Positions 35,879 through 43,409 of a DNA stretch of 64,000 nucleotides are shown here, one piece after another (the first letter of the stretch is position 1; the number at the start of each line of letters is the position of its first letter). The notes under the pieces were generated by a model. It was given only the letters and a program-made list of their open reading frames with translations. It ran no database searches and was not told the DNA's origin. Made by a program: the position numbers and the translations under genes. Source of the stretch: Aureococcus anophagefferens (taxonomy: Eukaryota; Sar; Pelagophyceae; Pelagomonadales; Pelagomonadaceae); the NCBI RefSeq assembly GCF_000186865.1, contig NW_008705562.1, forward strand, positions 1,893,452 through 1,957,451. Direction: 5' to 3'.

Positions 35879-37192
35879 ATGGAAGCACCGCGCCAGGGTA
35901 GCTTGACGATCGAGCAGCCGCGCGCCGCGGACGACGGCGACGAGACGGTGTGCTGCGGCGTGTTTGAAAAGGACGACGAGGACGTCGAGTTCGGCTGCGT
36001 CGTCGGCCCCGTGCTGCTGTCCGTCCTCATCGTGGTCTGCGGCACCGCCAGCACGATCACGAGCAAGCTCCAGTACGAGGTCCGGTCCGCGGGCTTCGTC
36101 CAGTGCAAGTACCACGACGACGACGGCCACGCGGACGACGACCTCACGCGGCGCGAGTGCTTGTTCACCAAGCCCTGGTTCCAGACGCTGGTCATGAAGA
36201 TCGCCATGTCGACGTGCCTCGGCATCTCCATGGTCGCAAAGTACTTCAACAAGCGCGCCAAGAGCGCGTCGCTCAACGCGGACCCGGAGCTCGGCGCGGG
36301 CCTCCTCGGCGGCGAGAAGCGGGCCGCGGGCGAGCCGACGATCAAGTCTATAATCTTCATCGCCATCCCCGCGCTCACGGACCTGCTCCAGACGGTCCTG
36401 AGCCAGGCGGGCCTCATCTGGGTGAGCTCGTCGGCGTACCAGATGACGCGCGGCTCCGTGATCATCTTCACCTGCGCGCTCTCCGTGCGCTACATGGGCA
36501 AGAAGATGGAGTCCGTCCACTGGGTCTCCGTGCTCATCGTCTGCCTCGCGATCGTCGTCGTCGGCGTGAGCGGCGTCTTCGGCGCGTCCGACTCCGGCGG
36601 CGCGTCCGCGGGCGAATACATCCTCGGCCTCATGCTCATCCTCCTGGGCCAGGTCGTCGGCGCCGTGCAGTTCGTCCTCGAGGAGTGGCTCATGAACGAG
36701 TGCGACGTCACGCCGACGCTGCTGGTCGGCTGGGAGGGCGTCTGGGGTATGGGCTACTTCCTCATCCTCGCGCCCGTGCTCTCGTACACGCCGACGGTCA
36801 ACGACGACGGCGAGCTCGCGTCCGCGTCGACGATCTGGCACGAGAACTTCGCCGAGACCTGGGACCAGCTCAAGAACTCGACGGACCTGATTATTCTGAC
36901 CATCCTGTCGATGATCGCGCTCCTGGTCTACAACCTCGTCGGCAACATGGTCACGAAGCAGCTCTCCGCGATCATGCGCTCCATCCTCGAGTCGTGCCGC
37001 ACGCTCGGCGTCTGGATCACGTCCATCGTCATCTACTACGGCTGGCACGACTCCAAGAGCGGCGAGGAGTGGACGAACTGGTCCTACCTCGAGTTCGTCG
37101 GCTTCGTCCTGCTGGTCTACGGCACGGTCGCGTACAAGGAGATCCTGCCCATCCCGGGCATCTCCAAGCCCGCGCCCCAGGTCGAGCAGTGA
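35879..37192 (+). CDS. SLC35F6-like drug/metabolite-superfamily transporter
   Basis: The 437-residue protein has an acidic cytoplasmic N-terminus (MEAPRQGSLTIEQPRAADDG) and about ten membrane segments: VGPVLLSVLIVVCGTASTIT, IIFIAIPALTDLLQTVLSQA, SVLIVCLAIVVVGVSGVFGA, YILGLMLILLGQVVGAVQFV and IILTILSMIALLVYNLVGNM among them. The segment VGAVQFVLEEWLMNECDVTP, followed by WEGVWGMGYFL, matches the SLC35F6/TMEM-type carriers of the nucleotide-sugar transporter clan. It ends YKEILPIPGISKPAPQVEQ. The substrate is unknown. A broken piece resembling its 3' end (SGEEWTNWSYLEFVGF) occurs at 41305-41392. Confidence 0.88.
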   Translation: MEAPRQGSLTIEQPRAADDGDETVCCGVFEKDDEDVEFGCVVGPVLLSVLIVVCGTASTITSKLQYEVRSAGFVQCKYHDDDGHADDDLTRRECLFTKPWFQTLVMKIAMSTCLGISMVAKYFNKRAKSASLNADPELGAGLLGGEKRAAGEPTIKSIIFIAIPALTDLLQTVLSQAGLIWVSSSAYQMTRGSVIIFTCALSVRYMGKKMESVHWVSVLIVCLAIVVVGVSGVFGASDSGGASAGEYILGLMLILLGQVVGAVQFVLEEWLMNECDVTPTLLVGWEGVWGMGYFLILAPVLSYTPTVNDDGELASASTIWHENFAETWDQLKNSTDLIILTILSMIALLVYNLVGNMVTKQLSAIMRSILESCRTLGVWITSIVIYYGWHDSKSGEEWTNWSYLEFVGFVLLVYGTVAYKEILPIPGISKPAPQVEQ

Positions 37193-37373
37193 GCCGCCCT
37201 CGCGCGAATTTTATGTGCTCGTTAGCGATTGTGGGGGGGGCGGAGCGTGACGAGGCGTATAAAAGGGGGCGAGCGCGAAATCGGACTGCCACGGCGTCGT
37301 CCGAGTCCGCGTCATCGAGTTAATTTGCACGGCGCGGCGCCCGATTCCCGAGGACACAACTACCTTAAGGGGC

Positions 37374-40300
37374 CTACTCCTGCTTCTTCGCGAGGCACTT
37401 CTCCTCGCTCTTCTTCCACTTGCAGCCCGCCTTTTTGCACTTTTTGGATTTCTTCTGCTTCGCGCAGTCCGCGCACTTCTCCTTCTTCGCGTTCCACGCG
37501 CAGCCGGCCTTGGTGCACTTCTTTTCCTTCTTCTGCTTCTTGCAGGAGACTCCCGAGGAGGCCACGCACTGCCCCTTCTTCCACTCGCAGCCGCCCGCCT
37601 TCTTGCAGGGCTTCTTCTCCGCGTTGGACCCGCACGTCTTCGAGTGGCACTTGTTCGTCTCGTCCCACTGGCACAGCGTTTGGCCCTTCTTTTCGAACTT
37701 GAGGCACTTCTTCTTCTTCTTCTCGAGCTTCTTCTTCTTGCAGGGGTCCTTCTTCCCCGTATCACCGCCGCTAGCCGCGAAGCCGGCGGTCGTCGTCGTC
37801 GCGCCGACGACCGCGCCAGAGTCGCCGCCGCCGCCGATAACGACGACGTCCGCGAACGCGTCGGCGGCGTCGAGCGCCTCGGCCTGCGCGACGACCTCCT
37901 CCGCGACGGCCTCCGGCGTGAGGTCTCTCGCCAGTATCTCGTCGATCTCGTCCGCGTTCGAGGCCGACGCCGCGTTCACGAAGAACACGACGACGATGAC
38001 GCCGTCGATCGTTTCGATCGTCACCTCGACGTCGCCCGCATCCACGTCCGCGCCCGCGATGGCCGCGACCGTCGCTGCGAAGACGTCGGAGTTGTCGACC
38101 GCATCAGCGAGGGTCATGCCGCCGATGTCGAGCTCGCCCGCGACCCCGGGCGGCGCCGCGGGCGCGGGCGTCGTCGTCGTCGTCGTCGCGGGCGTCGTCG
38201 TCGTCGACGCGGGCGTCGTCGTCGTCGGCGCGGGCGTCGTCGTCGTCGGCGCGGGCGTCGGCTTGGCAGTTGGATCGGCGGACGGGTTGGGCGTCGGCGT
38301 AGACGAGGCTGGCTCGGTCTCGGGCTGGGGCGTCGGCGCGGCCGTCGGCGCGGTCGTCGAGGCCGTCGGCGCGGCGGTCGGAGCGGCCGTTGGCGCGGCC
38401 GTTGGCGCGGCCGTTGGCGCGACCGTCGGCGCGGGCGTCGGCGAGAGGTCGCAATTCGGTGAGCACTGGGGTACGTCGCAGTAGTCCCAGCGATCCGGCC
38501 GCCCGTCGGCGCCCTCGGGCGCGTCCGCGTTGAAACACCACGCCCCCCCGCTTTTGCCGTCCGGGTTGCGGCAGAAGTTGTGGTCGCCGAGGCCCGTGTT
38601 CGGGTAAGGGTTCCCCCCCCCGCACGCGAAACACATGTCGTTGGAGGAGAAGTCGTCGTCGTCGAACAAGCCGCACCAACTTGGGTTGCCCTGGTACGCG
38701 GCGCAACCGTCGCCGTCTTGGTCCGTCGCGCCGTAATCCGTGTCGAGATATGTGTGCGCGTTGGGTTGCTGCGACGTCCAGTACTGGCACGGCCGGCCCG
38801 TCCTATCCTCTGCGACGAAGCCCCGGTAGTCGCTGTCGTCAGGATCATGGGCGCAGGGAGTCGTGCAATCCTCGGACGTCGGCGCGAACGTGCTCGTCGG
38901 CGCGTCGGTGCCTTCCTTCCGGCCGTAGACCTCGATCCTCCAAGACACGAGTTCGCCGTTCTGGTCGCCGTCGTCGTCGCCGTAGACAAAACCAGGATAG
39001 GCCCACTCGGGGAAGCTCGAGCCATCCGTCGTGCCGCGGCGCTTGTCCGCGACGCGGAGCGTGAAGGGGCCCAAGTCCGCGGCTTCACCCCAGTGGCGCA
39101 GCGTCAGGTACTTCCAGTCGGAGTAGCGCGTGGATGCGTCGTACATGTCGTCCGTCAGGATGCTCGTCACGCCGTTCCGTTCGAGCTCGATCCAGAGTTC
39201 GCCGCGGTGGGGATGTTTGATCGTCACATAAACCACCACAGATTCGATGAGAAACTCCGCCTCGGGGACCTCGATTTCCGACTCGACCCAGTGCTCCGCG
39301 CCGTCGAAGTCGAGGATGACCGCTCCCTCGTGCTTCGCCGCCTCGAGCTTCTGCTCCTCCGGCCAGTTCGTCCAAGTCTGCGCCGCCCGCACCGCGGCGA
39401 GCGCGTCGACCAACCCGAAGCCGTACTTGTAGCTGTGGCTCACGCCCGCGAGGTTCGTCGTCCACGAATCGTCGCTCGCGAGGTCGACGCGCTGCGACGT
39501 CGACGCCAGGATGCCTTGGACGTCGCGCCACCCGAGTTGCGGGTTCGCCTCGAGCACGAGCGCCGCGACGCCCGCCACGAGCGGGCACGCGAACGAGGTG
39601 CCGACTCCGATGTCGCCGCAGTCGCCGGTCGCGCCGACGACGACCGGTATGGCGGCGATCATGCCGTGGACGTCGTCGTGGTCGCTGGCGGGCGCGACGA
39701 CGAAGGTCGCCGGGCCGCCCTCGCTGTACGAGGACTTCCTCAGGTCCCTGCCGACGGCGCCGACCGTAATCGCGAAGCGGTTGTTCATGTACTCGAGCTG
39801 CTGGTAGTAGCCCGCGTGCTCGTAGCCGTTGCCCGTCGCCCACACGTAGATCACGCCCTTGCCGCCGCGGCCCTCGGCGGCGCCCCGCTCGAGCGCGCGG
39901 AAGGACTGCCACGCGTTGATCTGGACGCCGTCGCAGCTGGCGTAGAGGTAGTCGAACCTGCGGCACGCGTCCTCGTCGGACTCGAAGTACCACTCGCAGT
40001 GATCCGCGATCGCCGCGTGGCAGGCGTGCGAGACGGCGCTCGCCGTCCAGTCCTGGCCGGCGCACGACGTCGCGCAGAGGTCCGCCGCGGACTGCGCGGA
40101 CCACGCGTCGTCGGAGACGAACGGACACGCGTCGTCCGACGAGAGGCGCCGCTCGTCCGGGTTCGCGCCCATGCTTCGACACTCGTCCCAGCCCCACGAG
40201 TTCGAGCTCACGTCGACGGGGCGGTCGGCGTCGTAGATGGCCCGCGCGTCCGGGGTCGTGCCCCCCTCCCCCATGATCTTGCAGGAGGTGAGACTCGCGC

Positions 40301-40934
40301 CGTGGGCCACGCCGACGCCGCAGTGCGAGTTCGCGCTCCCGACGGCCAGCGACGCGCACGCCGTGCCGTGGCCGTCTTCGCCGCCGGGAAGGTAGAGGTC
40401 GCAGCTCGCCGGCCACTCTTCGAGCTTCGCGAGGTCGGGGTGCGACGCGTCCACGCCGTCGTCGACGATGTCGACCACGACGCCGGCTCCGGTGATGCCC
40501 ATCGCCCAGACTCGCGGCGCGTTGATCGCCTCGAGGTGCCAGGCCTGCGCTTCGTAGTAGGCGTCCGCGTACGCGCTCGCTTCGCAGGTCGCGGGATCCG
40601 CGTAGTCCTCGAGCTCGCACGTGAACGCGGCGGTCCTCTCGCTCCACGGGAGGCCGTCTCGGAGAAGCGAGGTGCGCGTCGGCACGGCGTCCGCGGACGC
40701 GCACACGCCCTCCTTCGCGCAGAAGACGCAGTCGGCCGCGACGGCCCCGCACTGCTCGCACGTGACCGCGGAGAAGCACGGGTCGCAGTCGACGTCGCAG
40801 TCGCAGTAGCCTATGTCGACGTCGCACCCGGAGTCGAGCTGGTACGGGCAGTCGCACGCCGTGACGTCGACCGCCCCGGCGGAAGAGGCGACGAGCGCCA
40901 GGGCCGCGACGAGGCGCGCGGCGCGAGGCGGCAT
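37374..40934 (-). CDS. Secreted kexin/furin-like subtilase with kringle, GGMT module and Cys/Lys-rich repeats
   Basis: An 1186-residue protein. Signal peptide (MPPRAARLVAALALVASSAGA), then a Cys-rich pro-region. S8 catalytic triad: Asp ~157 in VVDIVDDGVDASHPDL, His 189 in GEDGHGTACAS, Ser 447 in GVGTSFACPLVAG. SSYSEGGPATFVVAPAS and a P/homo-B domain (ILDFDGAEHWVESEIEV, FTLRVADKRRG, EWAYPGFVYGD) place it with proprotein convertases, which cut after basic pairs. A kringle-like domain follows (CRNPDGKSGGAWCF, WDYCDVPQC), then APT repeats, a ~105-residue module beginning ELDIGGMTLADA (also in the giant gene), and four Cys/Lys units such as KKAGCKWKKSEEKC. No clear membrane anchor is present, so it is probably secreted or wall-bound. 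The 3' end is convergent with the SLC35F-like gene. Confidence 0.92.
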   Translation of the reverse strand: MPPRAARLVAALALVASSAGAVDVTACDCPYQLDSGCDVDIGYCDCDVDCDPCFSAVTCEQCGAVAADCVFCAKEGVCASADAVPTRTSLLRDGLPWSERTAAFTCELEDYADPATCEASAYADAYYEAQAWHLEAINAPRVWAMGITGAGVVVDIVDDGVDASHPDLAKLEEWPASCDLYLPGGEDGHGTACASLAVGSANSHCGVGVAHGASLTSCKIMGEGGTTPDARAIYDADRPVDVSSNSWGWDECRSMGANPDERRLSSDDACPFVSDDAWSAQSAADLCATSCAGQDWTASAVSHACHAAIADHCEWYFESDEDACRRFDYLYASCDGVQINAWQSFRALERGAAEGRGGKGVIYVWATGNGYEHAGYYQQLEYMNNRFAITVGAVGRDLRKSSYSEGGPATFVVAPASDHDDVHGMIAAIPVVVGATGDCGDIGVGTSFACPLVAGVAALVLEANPQLGWRDVQGILASTSQRVDLASDDSWTTNLAGVSHSYKYGFGLVDALAAVRAAQTWTNWPEEQKLEAAKHEGAVILDFDGAEHWVESEIEVPEAEFLIESVVVYVTIKHPHRGELWIELERNGVTSILTDDMYDASTRYSDWKYLTLRHWGEAADLGPFTLRVADKRRGTTDGSSFPEWAYPGFVYGDDDGDQNGELVSWRIEVYGRKEGTDAPTSTFAPTSEDCTTPCAHDPDDSDYRGFVAEDRTGRPCQYWTSQQPNAHTYLDTDYGATDQDGDGCAAYQGNPSWCGLFDDDDFSSNDMCFACGGGNPYPNTGLGDHNFCRNPDGKSGGAWCFNADAPEGADGRPDRWDYCDVPQCSPNCDLSPTPAPTVAPTAAPTAAPTAAPTAAPTASTTAPTAAPTPQPETEPASSTPTPNPSADPTAKPTPAPTTTTPAPTTTTPASTTTTPATTTTTTPAPAAPPGVAGELDIGGMTLADAVDNSDVFAATVAAIAGADVDAGDVEVTIETIDGVIVVVFFVNAASASNADEIDEILARDLTPEAVAEEVVAQAEALDAADAFADVVVIGGGGDSGAVVGATTTTAGFAASGGDTGKKDPCKKKKLEKKKKKCLKFEKKGQTLCQWDETNKCHSKTCGSNAEKKPCKKAGGCEWKKGQCVASSGVSCKKQKKEKKCTKAGCAWNAKKEKCADCAKQKKSKKCKKAGCKWKKSEEKCLAKKQE

Positions 40935-41304
40935 GAGGCCGTGGCGCGCCTACGGGCGAGGTCGTCGTCAGGAGGGGGGTCGAGTTTCGGGAGGGGGTCG
41001 GGGGCGTCTGCCGCGGGACTCGCGACCCGGGACGATCGCTCCGCTCGACTCGAGCGACGATATTTTCGATCGACTATCGCCGCGCCAGGCGCCGGCCGTC
41101 TCCCCGTCGACGAGAGCGGCGAAAAGACACGCGGACGCCGCCGCGTGCGGTGCGGGGGGACCTCGGAGCGCCGACAAATTGGCTTGCTCAAGTCGCGTGG
41201 CGCACCTCAAAGCCTTGATCTGCGGCAAAAATTTTGAGGCTTTTTAGGCTCACCGAGGCCTACCTCGCCTACGCCTACGCCTGCCCGCCCACCGCCACGT
41301 ACGT

Positions 41305-41392
41305 CCGCCTTCATCGACACGGCTGGTGCGACTTACAAGAGCGGCGAGAAGTGCACCGACTGGTCCTACCTCCGTTTCCTAGGCTTTTGGTG
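41305..41392 (+). pseudogene. Frameshifted fragment resembling the 3' end of an SLC35F-like transporter gene
   Basis: Bases ~41318-41392 match the coding sequence near 37037-37115: ggctgg.gcgac..., aagagcggcgag, gactggtcctacct. One frame gives SGEKCTDWSYLRFLGF against SGEEWTNWSYLEFVGF in the intact gene. The preceding HGWCD needs a different frame, so at least one indel separates them. No start, stop or remaining domains are found. It is a remnant of a duplicate, possibly left by a local rearrangement with the intact gene 4 kb away. Confidence 0.7.
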
Positions 41393-41670
41393 GACATCGC
41401 GCGTCGAACCGGCGTCGTCGCGGCCCGCGGACTGGGCTCGCGATCGCGCCTAGAGCTACGACCATGATCGCGCCGCGTCCACGCTCACTGCGGTGCTCAT
41501 GAGCGCGGTTTCCCGCGACGTAACACGAGAGCGGCGTCGCGGACTGGCGCGTGCGGACTGCAATCTACCTTCAACTTGCAGTGATCTTGCACTCCCGGTC
41601 GGCAGCTCAGCATGGAGCCTCTCAGTGCGCCGAGAGCGTGATCATATAGCAAGCGTTCGCTCGAGCGCTC

Positions 41671-41735
41671 GCCGCGCAACTGCTGCGCGCGCGACAGCCG
41701 CGCAACTGCTGCGCGCGCGATAGCCGCGCGACGCG
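41671..41735. repeat. 26-bp tandem repeat upstream of the SLC25-like gene
   Basis: The unit gccgcgcaactgctgcgcgc plus gcga(c/t)a starts at 41671, 41697 and, partially, 41723. It ends about 15 bp before the next ATG, so it lies in the core promoter or 5' UTR. Confidence 0.85.
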
Positions 41736-41750
41736 AGAGCACGGCCAGCC

Positions 41751-42254
41751 ATGTTCTGCCTCGACTTCGCGCTCTCCTTCGCCTGCTTCGGCTACGCGAC
41801 GTCCGAGTCGAAGAAGCGCGGCTACGACCTCTGGCGCGCGCCGTACGTCTTTGGCCTCGGCGCGCTGTCCGGGCTCTTCGCGGCGACGGCGCTCTACCCC
41901 TTCGACCTCGTGCGCCAGATCGCGCTCGACGACGGCGCGGCGCCGGGGCGGCGCGCCGCGGGCGGCGCGGCGCGCGCCGTGACGACGACGCCCCAGTTCG
42001 CGGCGTCGTCGATCCCCTTCTCCTGCCTCTACTTCGGGCTCTACTTCTCCGGCGCGTCCGGCGACGCGCCCGTGCAGGAGCGCGTCGCGCGCGCGTTCGG
42101 CGCGTCCGGCGTCGCGCTGGCCGCGGAGCTGCCCTTCGACAAAGCGAAGATCGCCATCGCCGGCGGCGCGCGCAACGCCGCGCTCTTCTCGCTCCTGCGC
42201 TGGCCCTTCTGCAGCCTGCTGCTCGTCGCGTTCGAGACCGCGTCGCGACGGTGA
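41751..42254 (+). CDS. Short mitochondrial-carrier-like (SLC25) protein
   Basis: A 167-residue protein. It contains ALYPFDLVRQIA, a PxDxxR-type carrier signature after a hydrophobic helix (VFGLGALSGLFAATA), and a second related site ELPFDKAKIAI. SIPFSCLYFGLYFSG, before the second site, and LRWPFCSLLLVAFETASRR give further membrane segments. Full SLC25 carriers have three repeats and ~300 residues. This has about two, so it may be a truncated or diverged carrier, or a fragment of a longer ancestral gene. No stop-disrupted extension is obvious downstream: the next gene, convergent, ends 28 bp away. Substrate and activity are unknown. Confidence 0.7.
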   Translation: MFCLDFALSFACFGYATSESKKRGYDLWRAPYVFGLGALSGLFAATALYPFDLVRQIALDDGAAPGRRAAGGAARAVTTTPQFAASSIPFSCLYFGLYFSGASGDAPVQERVARAFGASGVALAAELPFDKAKIAIAGGARNAALFSLLRWPFCSLLLVAFETASRR

Positions 42255-42281
42255 CGGTGCTAATTTTTAGCCGCGCGGCGC

Positions 42282-43217
42282 TTACTGCCGCACCTCCTCG
42301 TCCGGCGGCGCGGGCGGCCGCGCCTTGGCGTCGCGCATGGCCTTCTTGAGGGCGAGCTTCATGAGGAACTTGTGCAAGTCCTTCTTGCCGCCGGACGCCT
42401 CCTCCGGCGCGCGCTCCGGCGCCTCGGCCGCGCCGTCGCTGTCGCCGGCGAACTCGAAGCGGACCGTGAGCGACATGGACGCGGGCGAGCCCGCGTCGCA
42501 CTCGACGTCGTGGTAGAGCCCCGCCGGGAGCACGAGGCAGTCGCCCTCGCGGAGCACGGCGAGCTCGCCGGCGACGAGCGTCGGCGCGGCCTCCGACAAC
42601 CCGAAGACGTCCTCGATGGACCCGTCGACGCAGTGGTCCTCCGTGTTGCCCGCCTCCAGGACGCCGCGCGGGAGCCGCGCCGCCGCGACGGCGTCCGCGA
42701 CGCTCGAGCGGCTCGACAGGAAGAAGCGCTTGCTGCCGACGGCCTGGTAGACGAGCGCGTGGACGTCGTCCTTGTGGAGCGGCGTCCGCGAGCCCCCCGC
42801 GCCGGCCCAGAGGCTCGTCGACGTCACCGCGAGCGCGTCCGCGAGGGCCGGCCCGAGGATGGCGTCGACCTCGCCGGGCCGCAGCTCCAGGTCGCCGCGG
42901 AGCTGCCAGCCGGGCGCGCCGCGGCTCTCGCCGAGCCACCGGAGGAACTCCAGGGACGGCTTGATCGCCGCGCGGCTCTCGTGGCACTTCTGGCGCGAGA
43001 ACGCCGTCATGGCGCCGCTCGACGCCGGGTAGAACGTGAGGATCTGGCGCGTCGCCGCCTCGGCGACGGCGCCGGACCAGGTCCGCGCCGACTCCGCCAG
43101 GGCGCCGCGGACGACGGCGCCGCGCGTCGGCGCCTCCGCGAGCGACCGCACGAGGTCGACGGCCGGCGCCGCGCCCAACGCCGTCTCGTCGTCTCTGCAC
43201 TTCGCGCACCAGCCCAT
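42282..43217 (-). CDS. Cupin-8/JmjC-like oxygenase (FIH-type)
   Basis: The 311-residue protein starts MGWCAKCRDDETALGAAP. The 2-oxoglutarate oxygenase core has HxD in SRTPLHKDDVHALVYQ, GSKRFFL after it, and the distal His in GDCLVLPAGLYHDVEC, with ASMSLTVRFEF closing the barrel. This matches cupin-8 proteins related to FIH and tRNA or protein hydroxylases. A conserved metal-binding triad is therefore present by eye. The C-terminus is charged (KKDLHKFLMKLALKKAMRDA). The longer open frame upstream is Arg-rich and runs into the region divergent with IFT56, so the internal ATG is chosen. The substrate is unknown. Confidence 0.82.
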   Translation of the reverse strand: MGWCAKCRDDETALGAAPAVDLVRSLAEAPTRGAVVRGALAESARTWSGAVAEAATRQILTFYPASSGAMTAFSRQKCHESRAAIKPSLEFLRWLGESRGAPGWQLRGDLELRPGEVDAILGPALADALAVTSTSLWAGAGGSRTPLHKDDVHALVYQAVGSKRFFLSSRSSVADAVAAARLPRGVLEAGNTEDHCVDGSIEDVFGLSEAAPTLVAGELAVLREGDCLVLPAGLYHDVECDAGSPASMSLTVRFEFAGDSDGAAEAPERAPEEASGGKKDLHKFLMKLALKKAMRDAKARPPAPPDEEVRQ

Positions 43218-43409
43218 GGTGCGGCGTCGGCGCTGCGTCGGTCGCGCGCAGGATGGTCGGCTTCCAGGGGCTGCCGCTTCGCTAACCTCTGCACGTATAC
43301 CGCACGTATCCAAAGCTGCCCGGCGCACCGGCCGCGGGCAGCTCGGTTCGAAAAGCGGGCAGCGTTTGCTGCCACCGCCGCCCGACAGGTCGCCGCGTCG
43401 TCCGGCACC

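Larger units (their letters stand above)
40935..41750. other. Long divergent intergenic region with a gene fragment and tandem repeats
   Basis: These ~815 bp separate the protease start from the SLC25-like start. They contain a decayed fragment resembling the SLC35F-like gene (41305-41392) and a 26-bp tandem repeat (41671-41735). Otherwise it holds moderately AT-richer promoter-like sequence (for example gatattttcgatcg near 41054). I see no intact gene in it. Confidence 0.55.

Noticed and set aside
37258..37265. Consensus TATA box TATAAAAG on the plus strand
   Set aside because: It lies between two convergent gene ends with no credible plus-strand gene downstream; probably chance.
38159..38445. 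CRISPR-like array of short direct repeats (ggcgtcgtcgtcg, gccgttggcgcg)
   Set aside because: These are codons of APT/TTTPA repeats in the protease linker, with no unique spacers, in a eukaryotic gene.
37420..38484. A 354-residue plus-strand Phe/Ser/Ala-rich open frame
   Set aside because: It is the antisense of the protease's Lys/Cys repeats and APT linker.
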